From an uncultured Polyangiaceae bacterium (GTDB lineage Bacteria; Myxococcota_A; Polyangia; Polyangiales; Houyiibacteriaceae): DNA of 17,457 nucleotides. The translations under genes were made by a program, and so were the position numbers. A model generated the notes under the pieces. It was not told where the DNA came from. It was given only the letters and a program-made list of their open reading frames with translations, and made no database searches. Positions 6,741 to 16,457 of this stretch are shown here, piece after piece (the first letter of the stretch is position 1; every line of letters starts with the position of its first letter). The DNA is taken from the NCBI GenBank assembly GCA_947259605.1, contig CAMYMX010000018.1, positions 1 through 17,457 of the forward strand, written 5' to 3'.

Positions 6741-6880
6741 GGGACACTCTCCGGGTCCACAAGTGCGCGAATATGCACTGAATCTCAGGCAAAGATCGCA
6801 GCGACGTGCTGATAGGGCGCTGCGATCTTTGCCGCAGGAAGTCTTTGAATTCGGAACGTTACGAGGGGGGAGAGTGTCCC
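6741..6880. mobile_element. 140-bp element with terminal inverted repeats and central hairpin (MITE- or REP-like)
   Basis: GGGACACTCTCC at 6741-6752 and its exact reverse complement GGAGAGTGTCCC at 6869-6880 bound a non-coding 140-bp segment. Between them is a perfect 16-bp stem (6788-6803 with 6818-6833, 14-base loop). No open frame of substance and no clear target-site duplication are visible. The terminal motif is of the GGGGACA... kind that I associate with palindromic repeats mobilised by Y1/REP-associated transposases; that link is from memory and unverified. It lies just upstream of the perR-katG promoter and next to a possible gene remnant. Confidence 0.45.
6788..6833. repeat. Perfect 16-bp stem-loop
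   Basis: The arm GGCAAAGATCGCAGCG (6788-6803) is perfectly complementary to CGCTGCGATCTTTGCC (6818-6833), with a loop of 14 bases. There is no T-run on either strand, so it does not look like an intrinsic terminator. It is centred within the 140-bp element, and if transcribed would fold into a very stable RNA hairpin. Confidence 0.75.
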
Positions 6881-6887
6881 CGATCCA

Positions 6888-6908
6888 ATTCTTGACACAG
6901 TCTAGAAT
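6888..6908 (+). promoter_or_regulatory. Candidate PerR operator / promoter of perR-katG
   Basis: ATTCT at 6888-6892 and AGAAT at 6904-6908 form a dyad around 11 bases, ending 17 bp before the regulator's ATG. The segment includes TTGACA (6892-6897) and TAGAAT (6903-6908). These are only five bases apart and so cannot be one -35/-10 pair. TAGAAT could be a -10 box for a very short leader. An A+T-rich dyad here is where an autoregulated Fur-family protein would be expected to bind. Assignment is by position and symmetry only. Confidence 0.4.
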
Positions 6909-6925
6909 CGTCCCAGAGAACTCGC

Positions 6926-7342
6926 ATGGCCGATAGCGCCGAACAGCTACTTCGCGAACACGGGGTGCAGGTCACTGCCCAGCGCCTCGCTATCATGAGG
7001 GCGGTTTCTTCCCGCCCCCACGCCACGGCCGACGAGCTGATCGACGACGTTCGGGCGCTCATCGGGTCGATCTCCCGCCAGGCGGTGTACGACACGCTCG
7101 GTGTCCTGGTCGACAAGAACCTCGTCCGCCGAATCCAGCCGGCTCGATCCCCGGCCCGGTACGAAGATCGCGTCGGCGACAATCATCATCACCTGATCTG
7201 CCGAGGCTGCGGCACTACGTTCGACATCGCCTGCGCGGTGGGGGCGGCGCCCTGCCTCACAGCCGACGGCGATCACGGTTTCGAGATCGACGAAGCCGAA
7301 GTCATCTATTGGGGGCGCTGCCCGTCATGTAGTTCAGCGTAA
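6926..7342 (+). CDS. perR: Fur-family peroxide-responsive regulator, PerR/FurA type
   Basis: This 138-residue metalloregulator has an N-terminal winged helix (about 1-80, with VTAQRLAIMRAV and the recognition region SISRQAVYDTLGVL) and a C-terminal dimerisation domain. Two CxxC pairs (C92/C95 and C132/C135) should hold the structural zinc. All five regulatory-site ligands of Bacillus PerR align: H32, D81, H87, H89 and D100. An Asp at the last position is the residue linked to peroxide sensing in PerR, whereas Fur usually has Glu there. In this family, iron-bound protein represses catalase genes until hydrogen peroxide oxidises a ligand histidine. The stop lies 14 bp before katG, so the two are almost certainly one operon, as in actinobacterial furA-katG. 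The Shine-Dalgarno is weak, and a short leader is possible. Confidence 0.92.
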   Translation: MADSAEQLLREHGVQVTAQRLAIMRAVSSRPHATADELIDDVRALIGSISRQAVYDTLGVLVDKNLVRRIQPARSPARYEDRVGDNHHHLICRGCGTTFDIACAVGAAPCLTADGDHGFEIDEAEVIYWGRCPSCSSA

Positions 7343-7346
7343 GGAG
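7341..7346 (+). promoter_or_regulatory. katG ribosome-binding site
   Basis: AAGGAG overlaps the last two bases of the perR stop codon and lies 10 bases before the katG ATG. It is a strong site that fixes the katG start and suits coupled translation of the pair. Confidence 0.7.
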
Positions 7347-7356
7347 CACAGCAAGA

Positions 7357-9567
<2,211 letters not shown>

Positions 9568-9612
9568 TGCAGTTCGAAAGCCTTCCCATGCTCTTGACCC
9601 CCGAGAAGCGCG

Positions 9613-11418
9613 TCAATGGATGCCAACGCGATCCAATGCCGTTTTCAGCGCTTCCCGCGGGTCGGGCGCTGCACCCTGGTGTCGCCAGGCCACATGTCCG
9701 TCGGGGCGGATCAGGAGCGCGCCCCCGCTTTGGATCTCGCAGACCTCGCGAAGACGGGCGAGGCTCTCCGAGTCAGCGTCAAGCTGATCCACTGATACGG
9801 GCTGCACCTCGGAACGAAGCGCGGTGCCTAGCTCGCGGAGCGCATCTCTCCATGGGACGCCCGCCTCGTCGACCAGCAGCGTGCACCGCGCGTAGTCGAT
9901 GAGGTCGTGGCTCGATCGGAGGGGCCCGCTCCCCGCCAGCTCAACGTGCGGGAATCGCGCGCCCGGCCTGCTCGTTGGCTCGTAGTCCATCACCTGCTGC
10001 TCTATCGGACGAGCGTCGCCCTCTTCGGGCGCGATCGCACCGTCTTCGTAGACGTAGCCGATGTCGAGGCCAATCCGGTCGAAGTGCCCCCGTTGATCCT
10101 CGATGCTCGACAAAACCCGGTTGCGAATGCGCCTGCTCCAGCGAAAACGTCCGAGAAGGAAATGCGCCGGCCCACGCAAGAGCCACAAGAGCAGACGTCT
10201 GACGAAGCCTGGCATGCGCTTCAGGAAAGGATGGTTGGTGACTCGGGCCAAGAGCTCCGGCGCGTTGCGGTCGAGTCCGAAAGCCTCGACGACTTCGAAC
10301 ACCTTCTCGAAGTTCGCACGGCTCTCTTCCCCATTGCGCTCGGCAACGGGCCTGCGTTCCACCTCGTAGCTGTCGAGCAGGGACTCGGGGGAGCGCTCCT
10401 TCAATACCGCAGCTAGCTTCCAGCCCAGGTTGTGTGCGTCGGCGATTCCAGTGTTCATCCCGAGGCCGCCAGTCGGGGGGAAGCGATGCGCGGAGTCTCC
10501 GACGAGAAAGACGCGCCCCCGGCGATAGGCCTCAGCCACCTGGGCCGTCATGCGCCAGTAAGAGATGGATTTGATCTCAATGTCGTACCGGTCGGTCCCC
10601 AGCGCGGTCTGGATGCGCTCCTTCAGAACATCGGCGGTGAAGTCTTCTCGCTTCTCATAGGGTGGGGTGATCGGAACGTTGTAGGTCCAACGCTTGTCCA
10701 CGTGGTGGGCGATGAAGGCGCCGACTGCCGCGGGATGCAGAATCCAGTAGAGCTTCGCCGGCGTGTGGACGTAGTCGCGAAGGCCGATTTCGAAGTACGC
10801 GTTGACGAAATCCTGGAGCCGATCGGGCCCGATCATCTCGATTCCAAGCGCCTTTCGGACTCGGCTCGCCGCGCCATCCGCGCCGAGGAGGTACCGGCTC
10901 TCGATTTCGATCGGGCCCGCGGATCCCGAGCGCGGGCGGACCTGGCTCACGACGTTCGTCCTGGTCTCCGAAAACCCCTCCCACTCGTGCTCCGTCATCA
11001 GTGTGATCTGCGGATTGCGCTGGATGTGATCTCGAATGACGCGCTCGAGCTCGGTTTGCGACAGATTGAGGTAGGGCTTCTCCGAACGGATGTGTTGTGC
11101 GTATTTCTGAGCGCTCCCGCCGTCTTCGAGCAAATCGATTCGACCGAACTCCTCGTTAATCGACTTGCAGAACAAGATTCGGGAACCGTCGGAGTCGGGC
11201 GCTGCCTCCCGCGTCAGCTCGTCCATCGAGATTTCGAGCTCGTTGAGGATCTCGATGGAGCGCGCATTGAGCTCGTGTGCTTTCGGATGGGGATTCACGT
11301 CGGCGTGACGCTCGATGATGATGCTTCGGACCCCGAGCTGAGCGAGGCAGAGCGCGCTCACCATGCCCGCCGGGCCGCCGCCCACGATCAAAACGTCCGT
11401 CTCGAGCTCGGGCGGCAT
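9613..11418 (-). CDS. FAD-dependent aromatic-ring monooxygenase, PHBH/MhpA-like
   Basis: This 601-residue flavoprotein of the p-hydroxybenzoate-hydroxylase class should use NAD(P)H and oxygen to hydroxylate a phenolic or polyketide-like substrate. The FAD-binding GxGxxG is VGGGPAG (12-18), with the ribose-binding Glu36 ending the beta-alpha-beta fold. The DG motif is GADGAASRVR (179-188). The second FAD signature, GDSAHRFPPTGGLGMNTG (307-324) followed by ADAHNLGWKL, is very well conserved. The C-terminal 120 residues form the thioredoxin-like domain of this class, without a CxxC. The exact substrate cannot be read from sequence. The ATG is 3 bp past the stop of the preceding small membrane-protein gene, and a GAAGGAG lies inside that gene's end, so the two are translationally coupled. 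Confidence 0.9.
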   Translation of the reverse strand: MPPELETDVLIVGGGPAGMVSALCLAQLGVRSIIIERHADVNPHPKAHELNARSIEILNELEISMDELTREAAPDSDGSRILFCKSINEEFGRIDLLEDGGSAQKYAQHIRSEKPYLNLSQTELERVIRDHIQRNPQITLMTEHEWEGFSETRTNVVSQVRPRSGSAGPIEIESRYLLGADGAASRVRKALGIEMIGPDRLQDFVNAYFEIGLRDYVHTPAKLYWILHPAAVGAFIAHHVDKRWTYNVPITPPYEKREDFTADVLKERIQTALGTDRYDIEIKSISYWRMTAQVAEAYRRGRVFLVGDSAHRFPPTGGLGMNTGIADAHNLGWKLAAVLKERSPESLLDSYEVERRPVAERNGEESRANFEKVFEVVEAFGLDRNAPELLARVTNHPFLKRMPGFVRRLLLWLLRGPAHFLLGRFRWSRRIRNRVLSSIEDQRGHFDRIGLDIGYVYEDGAIAPEEGDARPIEQQVMDYEPTSRPGARFPHVELAGSGPLRSSHDLIDYARCTLLVDEAGVPWRDALRELGTALRSEVQPVSVDQLDADSESLARLREVCEIQSGGALLIRPDGHVAWRHQGAAPDPREALKTALDRVGIH

Positions 11419-11421
11419 CGA

Positions 11422-11865
11422 TCACTCCTTCAGAAGCGGCACAACTCGAGCCTTCAAATAGACGAACGCCACGACGTAGATCGTCGTCAGGATGCTGAAC
11501 CCGAAGACGTTCTCGTCGATCCCGAAGAAGGCGGTGTGGTAGCGAGGGTCCACGATCGCGCCGCCGTAGCTTTTGACGAGGACGACTGCGATCCAGAAGC
11601 CGACCAGGTTGCAGCCCTGCCACAGAAACGAGATGTGGAGGTCGCCGAGCTTTGGGGTCTTCTTCCGCCAGATGAAGTAGAGGTTGACCACGCCCGAGGT
11701 AACCATGAAGCCGAGAAGCCACATGAGGTGAACCCTTGCGTGACCCACCCATTCGCTGTTCAACAGGTGGGAAGACCCGGTATCCCGAATCGCAGGCCCG
11801 AAGAACTCGAGCGCGGTGAAGGTGAGGAGGACTTGAACGACTCGAATTCTGCCCGCAGCGGTCAT
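11422..11865 (-). CDS. Four-helix integral membrane protein of unknown function
   Basis: This 147-residue hydrophobic protein has about four transmembrane segments, near 8-25, 45-65, 80-98 and 120-140. The layout LLTFTALEFFGPAIRD, then EWVGHARVHLMWLLGF, then LWQGCNLVGFW recalls small four-helix membrane families of unknown function; I cannot assign a named family with confidence. His42 and His46 near the second helix, and Trp/Gln in the third, are the most distinctive polar residues. It is directly followed (3 bp) by the FAD monooxygenase, whose ribosome-binding site lies in its last codons, so the pair probably act together or at least are made together. It is separated from the upstream kor cluster by 85 bp. 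No good Shine-Dalgarno precedes its ATG. Confidence 0.75.
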   Translation of the reverse strand: MTAAGRIRVVQVLLTFTALEFFGPAIRDTGSSHLLNSEWVGHARVHLMWLLGFMVTSGVVNLYFIWRKKTPKLGDLHISFLWQGCNLVGFWIAVVLVKSYGGAIVDPRYHTAFFGIDENVFGFSILTTIYVVAFVYLKARVVPLLKE

Positions 11866-11950
11866 GGCGGCAGGCTACATCAATTGCATCCCGTCCGCCG
11901 AGCCCGGATACAGAAGTGCTCTCAGCTAAGAAATGCTTTGCGGCTCGAGC

Positions 11951-13447
11951 TCAAGACCGACCGGGAGGTTCGATTCCAGTGAGATGGGCGACGAGCTTCC
12001 GTATCGCGGCGGTGGTGGCGACCTGTTCACGGCGAGCGGCGCTCTGCTCCATTTCTTGCCGCAGGGTTTCGAGCTGCGCCTCTTGCTGTGCGCCGAGCTC
12101 CTTTTCCAAGGACGTGCGGCTGGTGTTCACGTAGGGGTTATCGATGCCGGCGATTTCCTGGAGGGTGCGCCAAAGGTGGAGGCGCTCCGAGCACTGCAGG
12201 GCGATCGCTGGCGAAACAACTTTGCGAACGATGCTTCCATCTTTGCCGGCGAGCGAGATGAAAGGAAGTTTCCCGACCCGCTGCCGTCTCGAGAACCCCA
12301 GGTAATCGTTCATCGGGATCAGCTGATCGGGAATTGCGGGTGGGTCGGTGAGCTCAGCCGCGAACTCCGGCTCGGAGGCGGCGAAGTGGGCAAAGGTGAA
12401 GGGCTCTTCGACTTGGACCGCGTGCCCTTGTGCGTCCTGGCCAGAGAGCGTTTCGCTCGTCCAAAGCGTATTCGGCGACGGATTGGAAGAGAGATCAATA
12501 CACATCACGAACCCGTTCGCGCCATCCGGATCGTAAACGCAGATGGGAAAGGCCCTCGCGCGCACGGCGCGTTCGGCGCGACGCTGAAAGGCAGTCTGCT
12601 CCTCGCCATTCCGCTGGCAGAGGACCGAAATCACGCCGGGCCGCGGGGCGGTCAGGCCCTCGAACAGGCGTTCTTGAAAATCAGGAGCGGCCACACAGGT
12701 CTGGAGGAAGTACACGCCACGCATCGCCAGGGGCAGCGTTTCAATGGTCATCTTTGCCGGCACGTTGGTGTCCAGGGCCGAGGAGTAGACCTCGCGCAAG
12801 CTCGAGCGGAGAGACACGATCTTGATGGGCATGCCGCTCTCGAGCAGCGACATCATCTTACGCAATTGCGCGCCACGGTCGTCATCCAGACGTGCCATGA
12901 CGAGAAAGGGAGGACATAAACGGAGCTCAACGGGCGCGAGCTGGCGCCAGTTGAAATCCGCAAAGATCGCGTCATGGGTTTCGGATTCGTACTTGGAGCG
13001 GATTTCCAGTTGGGACATGCGCAGGGTGCGGAAGACCCGGGCGAGCCGAGTGAGGTGTTGCTCGGCATGTTCCCGGATTTCGATCTCATCCTTCTCGAGG
13101 TCGACGGAGGCAGAGTCGGGCAGAGCGGTCGAGCAAGCCTCCTTCATTTCCTCGAGCGTTGGGATGAGCTCCTGCACGCGTTTGAGCCGTTCCGGCGCCA
13201 TCGCCCGGGAGTGCGTGCTTTCCCCGAGGACACGGGACAAGGAACCGAGATCGAGGTTGGTTGCGGCAAGGGGCCCGAGAGCGCGCTCGAGCTGCTCGGG
13301 ATCGTGCCCATGGCGATGGTACTCGTCGAGACGAAGGACGTTTTTCAGTTCGGAGATGGTCTCAGCAAGAGCGTCTCCAAGTGTGTCGCAGTGGTGGCGC
13401 CAGACATCTTCGACGCGTTGGAGGATCTGCTTTTTCATCACGGACAC
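11951..13447 (-). CDS. Unknown kor-cluster protein; resembles C-terminal domain of fused PFOR-like enzymes
   Basis: This 498-residue protein starts with GTG at 13447 (ATG at 13438 is an alternative), 5 bp after the korB stop. Residues 1-170 are mostly helical and charged. From about 173 the chain becomes alpha/beta: CPPFLVMARLDDDRGAQL, then MMSLLESGMPIKIVSL, then ERLFEGLTAPRPGVISVL. The block RARAFPICVYDPDGANGFVM (297-316), followed by SNPSPNTLWTSETLSG, PFTFAHFAASEPEF (349-362) and KLPFISLAGKDGSIVRKVVS (393-412), matches my recollection of the tail of very large pyruvate:ferredoxin-oxidoreductase-like fusion proteins. Residues 445-490 form a coiled coil. There is no thiamine, Fe-S or nucleotide motif. 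Its position strongly suggests an accessory or assembly subunit of the 2-oxoacid:ferredoxin oxidoreductase. The family match is remembered, not computed. Confidence 0.72.
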   Translation of the reverse strand: MSVMKKQILQRVEDVWRHHCDTLGDALAETISELKNVLRLDEYHRHGHDPEQLERALGPLAATNLDLGSLSRVLGESTHSRAMAPERLKRVQELIPTLEEMKEACSTALPDSASVDLEKDEIEIREHAEQHLTRLARVFRTLRMSQLEIRSKYESETHDAIFADFNWRQLAPVELRLCPPFLVMARLDDDRGAQLRKMMSLLESGMPIKIVSLRSSLREVYSSALDTNVPAKMTIETLPLAMRGVYFLQTCVAAPDFQERLFEGLTAPRPGVISVLCQRNGEEQTAFQRRAERAVRARAFPICVYDPDGANGFVMCIDLSSNPSPNTLWTSETLSGQDAQGHAVQVEEPFTFAHFAASEPEFAAELTDPPAIPDQLIPMNDYLGFSRRQRVGKLPFISLAGKDGSIVRKVVSPAIALQCSERLHLWRTLQEIAGIDNPYVNTSRTSLEKELGAQQEAQLETLRQEMEQSAARREQVATTAAIRKLVAHLTGIEPPGRS

Positions 13448-13452
13448 ACGGG

Positions 13453-14409
13453 TCAGCTGACGGTGTAACGGTCCATCGCGGCATCGAGCCGCTCAAGGAA
13501 AGTCGGATGATCTGGCCGTTCCTGGCGGTTCCATCGAATCTCCTCATAGGTAGGGAGATCGGGATTGCGATAGACGAGACCCATGGGGGCAGGGTCGACA
13601 CACACCGCGACGCGCTGAGCCTCGTTGATGTCGCGATGGTTGTGCGCTTGAGCGGGGCCACGCTTGAGTAGCGAGGGGTGAACGGGGATGCCTTCTTCAT
13701 GCTCGAGGAACACAACCGGGAAGTTCAAACCGCCCTCGCCAAAGGCTTTGGGCATGAACACCGGGCACCGCTGCAGGATACGCACAAAGGAAAGTCCGTG
13801 GTGGTCCCACGCCTTTTCGATAGTCTCGTCAAGATGAGCGGGCAGCCAGGTGGCGGTTTGGGCGACGAAGGAAACGTTCGTCATCCCCATCACTACGCTC
13901 AGAGGGTTCATGGGTTGAAGGTAGGTGCCATGCGGGGTGGTGTTGGTTTTGTATCCGGCTGGCGTGGTGGGCGAGACCTGCATCTTAGTGAGCGCATAAA
14001 CCTCGTTGTCGAGCACCAGCACGACTGCGTTGATGTTATAGCGGATCGCGTGCAGCCAATGGTTGCCGCCGATGCTGAAACAGTCCCCGTCGCCCATGAT
14101 CACGATGACGGGAAGCTCGGGACGCGCGAGCCGCACGCCCGTGGAGATCGGCAGAGCCCGTCCATGGATGCCGTGAAAACCGTAAGTCTTGAGATAGTGG
14201 GGGAGGCGGCTCGAGCATCCGATGCCGGAAACCGAGACAACGTCCTCCGGATCGAGGTTGTTTTTGCGCAGCACGCGCTGAAGCCCCGCTAGCACTCCAT
14301 GGTCGCCACACCCCTTGCACCAGCGGGGCTTCTCAGATTCGTAGTCGTCGAGGGTGTGGGCTTCGACGGCGCCGCTCCCGATGACGCATAGTTCCGTGAG
14401 CGTGGACAT
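13453..14409 (-). CDS. korB: 2-oxoacid:ferredoxin oxidoreductase beta subunit
   Basis: This 318-residue thiamine-diphosphate and [4Fe-4S] subunit works with the alpha subunit to decarboxylate a 2-oxoacid (commonly 2-oxoglutarate) to acyl-CoA and CO2, reducing ferredoxin. Reversed, it is a carboxylating step. WCKGCGDHG holds C31 and C34, GIGCSSR holds C65, and C215 lies in ILQRCPVF; together they can ligate the cluster. The TPP/Mg motif is GDGDCFSIGGNH (106-117) through DNEVYALTKMQ (134-144). GMTNVSFVAQ and the C-terminal RPDHPTFLERLDA fit the family. The ATG at 14409 begins two bases after the korA stop; a TTG at 14415 overlapping that stop is an alternative. AAGGGAG lies 10 bases before the ATG. 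No dedicated ferredoxin gene is in the window. Confidence 0.92.
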   Translation of the reverse strand: MSTLTELCVIGSGAVEAHTLDDYESEKPRWCKGCGDHGVLAGLQRVLRKNNLDPEDVVSVSGIGCSSRLPHYLKTYGFHGIHGRALPISTGVRLARPELPVIVIMGDGDCFSIGGNHWLHAIRYNINAVVLVLDNEVYALTKMQVSPTTPAGYKTNTTPHGTYLQPMNPLSVVMGMTNVSFVAQTATWLPAHLDETIEKAWDHHGLSFVRILQRCPVFMPKAFGEGGLNFPVVFLEHEEGIPVHPSLLKRGPAQAHNHRDINEAQRVAVCVDPAPMGLVYRNPDLPTYEEIRWNRQERPDHPTFLERLDAAMDRYTVS

Positions 14410-14411
14410 TG

Positions 14412-16319
14412 TCAATATACTCCCTTGAGTGCGCGAAGGGTTTCACCGAGGCTTTCGATTTCCGGTTGATCGCCGAGGATGCGTTTGATTTCGGCGAAGA
14501 TTTCCACCGGCATGTAGGGGCGGCCCGGGACCTTGGCATAGCAGTCGATGTCCAGCAGGGTGGCGGCCCGGAGGACCCAGGCCAACTGGCCGTAACGACG
14601 GTTTTCCTTTGTAATCAAGGGGTCGTCCCAATCATCGCTGTAGTTGAGCTCGACCGTGATGATCTGGCGAAAACCCGCGAAGATATCGTGGAGCCCAGGG
14701 GGCAGGGGACTGAGGAACTGAATGTGGACGGAGGAAACCGCGAGACCTTCCTCACGCGCGATATCGACGGCTTCCTCGATCGCTCCCCGCGTGCTGCCCC
14801 AACCCACGAGTAGGAGGTCGCCCTCGGGCGCTCCATGCACGGTCGGCGGACGCAGGGTTTGCTGCAACGCGGCGAGTTTCCGGCTGCGCATCGTGTGGCC
14901 GCGCTGGTTGCGCTCGGCGTCGTAGCAGGCCTTTCCATCGCGGTCATGGTTGAGCGAGGTCGTCACCCCCATGCCGCCTGGCTGCCCGGGGATGAGGCGC
15001 TGCGAAAGGCCGGTCGTTGGATCCCAATCGTAAGGTAGGGCTCCCGGCGGCACCGGGCTGAGGTCGAGCGGAGGCCGTCGCGGTGTTTGGGAAACATCGG
15101 GGCGATCGAAAAGCTGCTGACCGGTCGCGAGGTTCGCGTCGGAAAGGACGATGACCAGCATGCGAAATTCCTCCGCGATCTTCCGCGCGACAGAAAGAAT
15201 GTAATAACACTCCTCGATCGTACTCGGCGCCATGACCACCTTGGGCGCGTCCCCTGGAGCGCCATAGAGCGCATGCAACAGATCTGCTTGCTCGATCTTA
15301 GTCGGCAAGCCGGTGCTGGGTCCGCCCCGCTGAACATCGACGATGACGAGCGGTGTCTCGGTCATCACCGCCAAGCCCTGGAACTCCGTCTTCAAGGCCA
15401 TGCCTGGCCCCGAGGTGATGGTCAGCGCGGTCTTTCCGGCGTAGGAGGCCCCGAGCGCCACCCCGATGGCGGCGATCTCGTCTTCGGCTTGATGGACGAA
15501 GCCACCAAAATCTTCGAAGATCTCGGACAATTCGTGCGAAGCGGAGGTCGCCGGAGTGATCGGATACATGGAACAGATCTCGAATCCGGCCGAGACGGCG
15601 CCAAGCGCTAAGGCAGTGTTTCCGTTCATCGCCACCTTGGCAACGTCGGTTGGATGCGCCTCGATTTCGAAGCATCGATCCAAGTGCGCAATTCCGTAGT
15701 CATGACCGGCGGCTGCGAGCCTGACTGCCAGCTCGATCACCTCGCGGTTCTTCGCCTTGAAGATGTCGCGAATCACATCGTCCAGCAGGTCCAGATCTTT
15801 GCTGTACAGAGCGCACAAAATGCCGACCGCAAACATGTTCTTGCCCTGTTGAGCATCTGCGGCGTGACGGAGAGTTTCCCTTTCGAGCGGGACCTCGAGG
15901 ATGGTTGCTCCGCGCGAACGAAATTCGTCGAGCACCTTGCGGTAGGACCGGCGATACTGCTCGTCGTCATGCGTTGCCCACTGATCGTCGATCAGCACGA
16001 GGACATCGTCGGCGAGGCTTCCTGCTTCGAGGCGGGAGAGCAGGGCCATTTCATTGAAGGCCAGGACCACATCTGCGCGGTTGCCCGCATTGGTAACCCG
16101 CGCACGCTCGGCCAGGCGAATGCGGTTGCCGCTAGCGCTTCCAGTCGTGTGCGGCGGAGGTCGGATCTCCGAGGGGATGATCTCCACGGTCCAAAGGCCG
16201 TTGCCAGATTTCGCGCAGAGCTGGGCAAACGCAATGGCTGCTTTTTGCGCACCTTCGCCCGCGTCGCTGACGATTTCGACTGTGTGCTCTGGGAGACGAA
16301 CGCGACGGGCACCGCTCAT
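14412..16319 (-). CDS. korA: 2-oxoacid:ferredoxin oxidoreductase alpha subunit (gamma-alpha fusion)
   Basis: This 635-residue protein fuses the gamma domain (about 10-190, starting VEIVSDAGEGAQ) to the pyrimidine-binding alpha domain. The latter begins near 230 with MNGNTALALGA and holds the substrate-site YPITPAT (252-258), EDEIAAIGVALGASYAG (279-295), TSGPG (302-306) and DVQRGGPSTGLPTK (328-341). A transketolase-C-like domain near 510-600 (LLLVGWGSTRGAIEEAVD) follows. With korB it forms the oxidoreductase that makes acyl-CoA and reduced ferredoxin. I chose the ATG at 16319 because AAGGA lies 7 bases before it. In-frame ATGs at 16352 (GGAGGGG two bases ahead) and 16421 would add 11 or 34 residues without family support. 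The stop overlaps the korB leader, so the subunits are co-translated. Confidence 0.92.
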   Translation of the reverse strand: MSGARRVRLPEHTVEIVSDAGEGAQKAAIAFAQLCAKSGNGLWTVEIIPSEIRPPPHTTGSASGNRIRLAERARVTNAGNRADVVLAFNEMALLSRLEAGSLADDVLVLIDDQWATHDDEQYRRSYRKVLDEFRSRGATILEVPLERETLRHAADAQQGKNMFAVGILCALYSKDLDLLDDVIRDIFKAKNREVIELAVRLAAAGHDYGIAHLDRCFEIEAHPTDVAKVAMNGNTALALGAVSAGFEICSMYPITPATSASHELSEIFEDFGGFVHQAEDEIAAIGVALGASYAGKTALTITSGPGMALKTEFQGLAVMTETPLVIVDVQRGGPSTGLPTKIEQADLLHALYGAPGDAPKVVMAPSTIEECYYILSVARKIAEEFRMLVIVLSDANLATGQQLFDRPDVSQTPRRPPLDLSPVPPGALPYDWDPTTGLSQRLIPGQPGGMGVTTSLNHDRDGKACYDAERNQRGHTMRSRKLAALQQTLRPPTVHGAPEGDLLLVGWGSTRGAIEEAVDIAREEGLAVSSVHIQFLSPLPPGLHDIFAGFRQIITVELNYSDDWDDPLITKENRRYGQLAWVLRAATLLDIDCYAKVPGRPYMPVEIFAEIKRILGDQPEIESLGETLRALKGVY

Positions 16320-16429
16320 GGGATATTCCTTCGAGTCTGCGAGGTCTATCATGACCCCTCCGGGCGGGCCAATGCCTCGCCAGAGGAGGGGGGAGCCTGG
16401 CCGATCCCCGTCGCGAATCAATATCGGAA

Positions 16430-16452
16430 TGCACAGCGACGATCGTCGTGCA
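16430..16452. promoter_or_regulatory. Dyad upstream of korA (operator or weak hairpin)
   Basis: The core CGACGATCGTCG at 16437-16448 is a perfect 12-bp palindrome. It is framed by TGCAC at 16430-16434 and GTGCA at 16448-16452, so the minus-strand RNA could form a bulged hairpin. It lies just past the stop of the membrane-protein gene, about 110 bp before korA. No U-run follows, which makes an operator for the kor genes as likely as a terminator. Confidence 0.35.
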
Positions 16453-16457
16453 GTAAG

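Noticed and set aside
6788..6833. Strong hairpin as an intrinsic terminator.
   Set aside because: Neither strand has a T-run after the stem, and no supported full gene ends next to it.
6892..6908. TTGACA and TAGAAT as a -35/-10 promoter pair for perR.
   Set aside because: They are separated by only five bases, far short of the usual 16-18. They are kept only as parts of a possible operator or a lone -10 box.
10432..11982. Long plus-strand open frame opposite the monooxygenase and membrane gene.
   Set aside because: It is antisense to two well-supported genes, is rich in Arg, Asp and His as expected of a shadow frame in GC-rich DNA, and has no recognisable domain.
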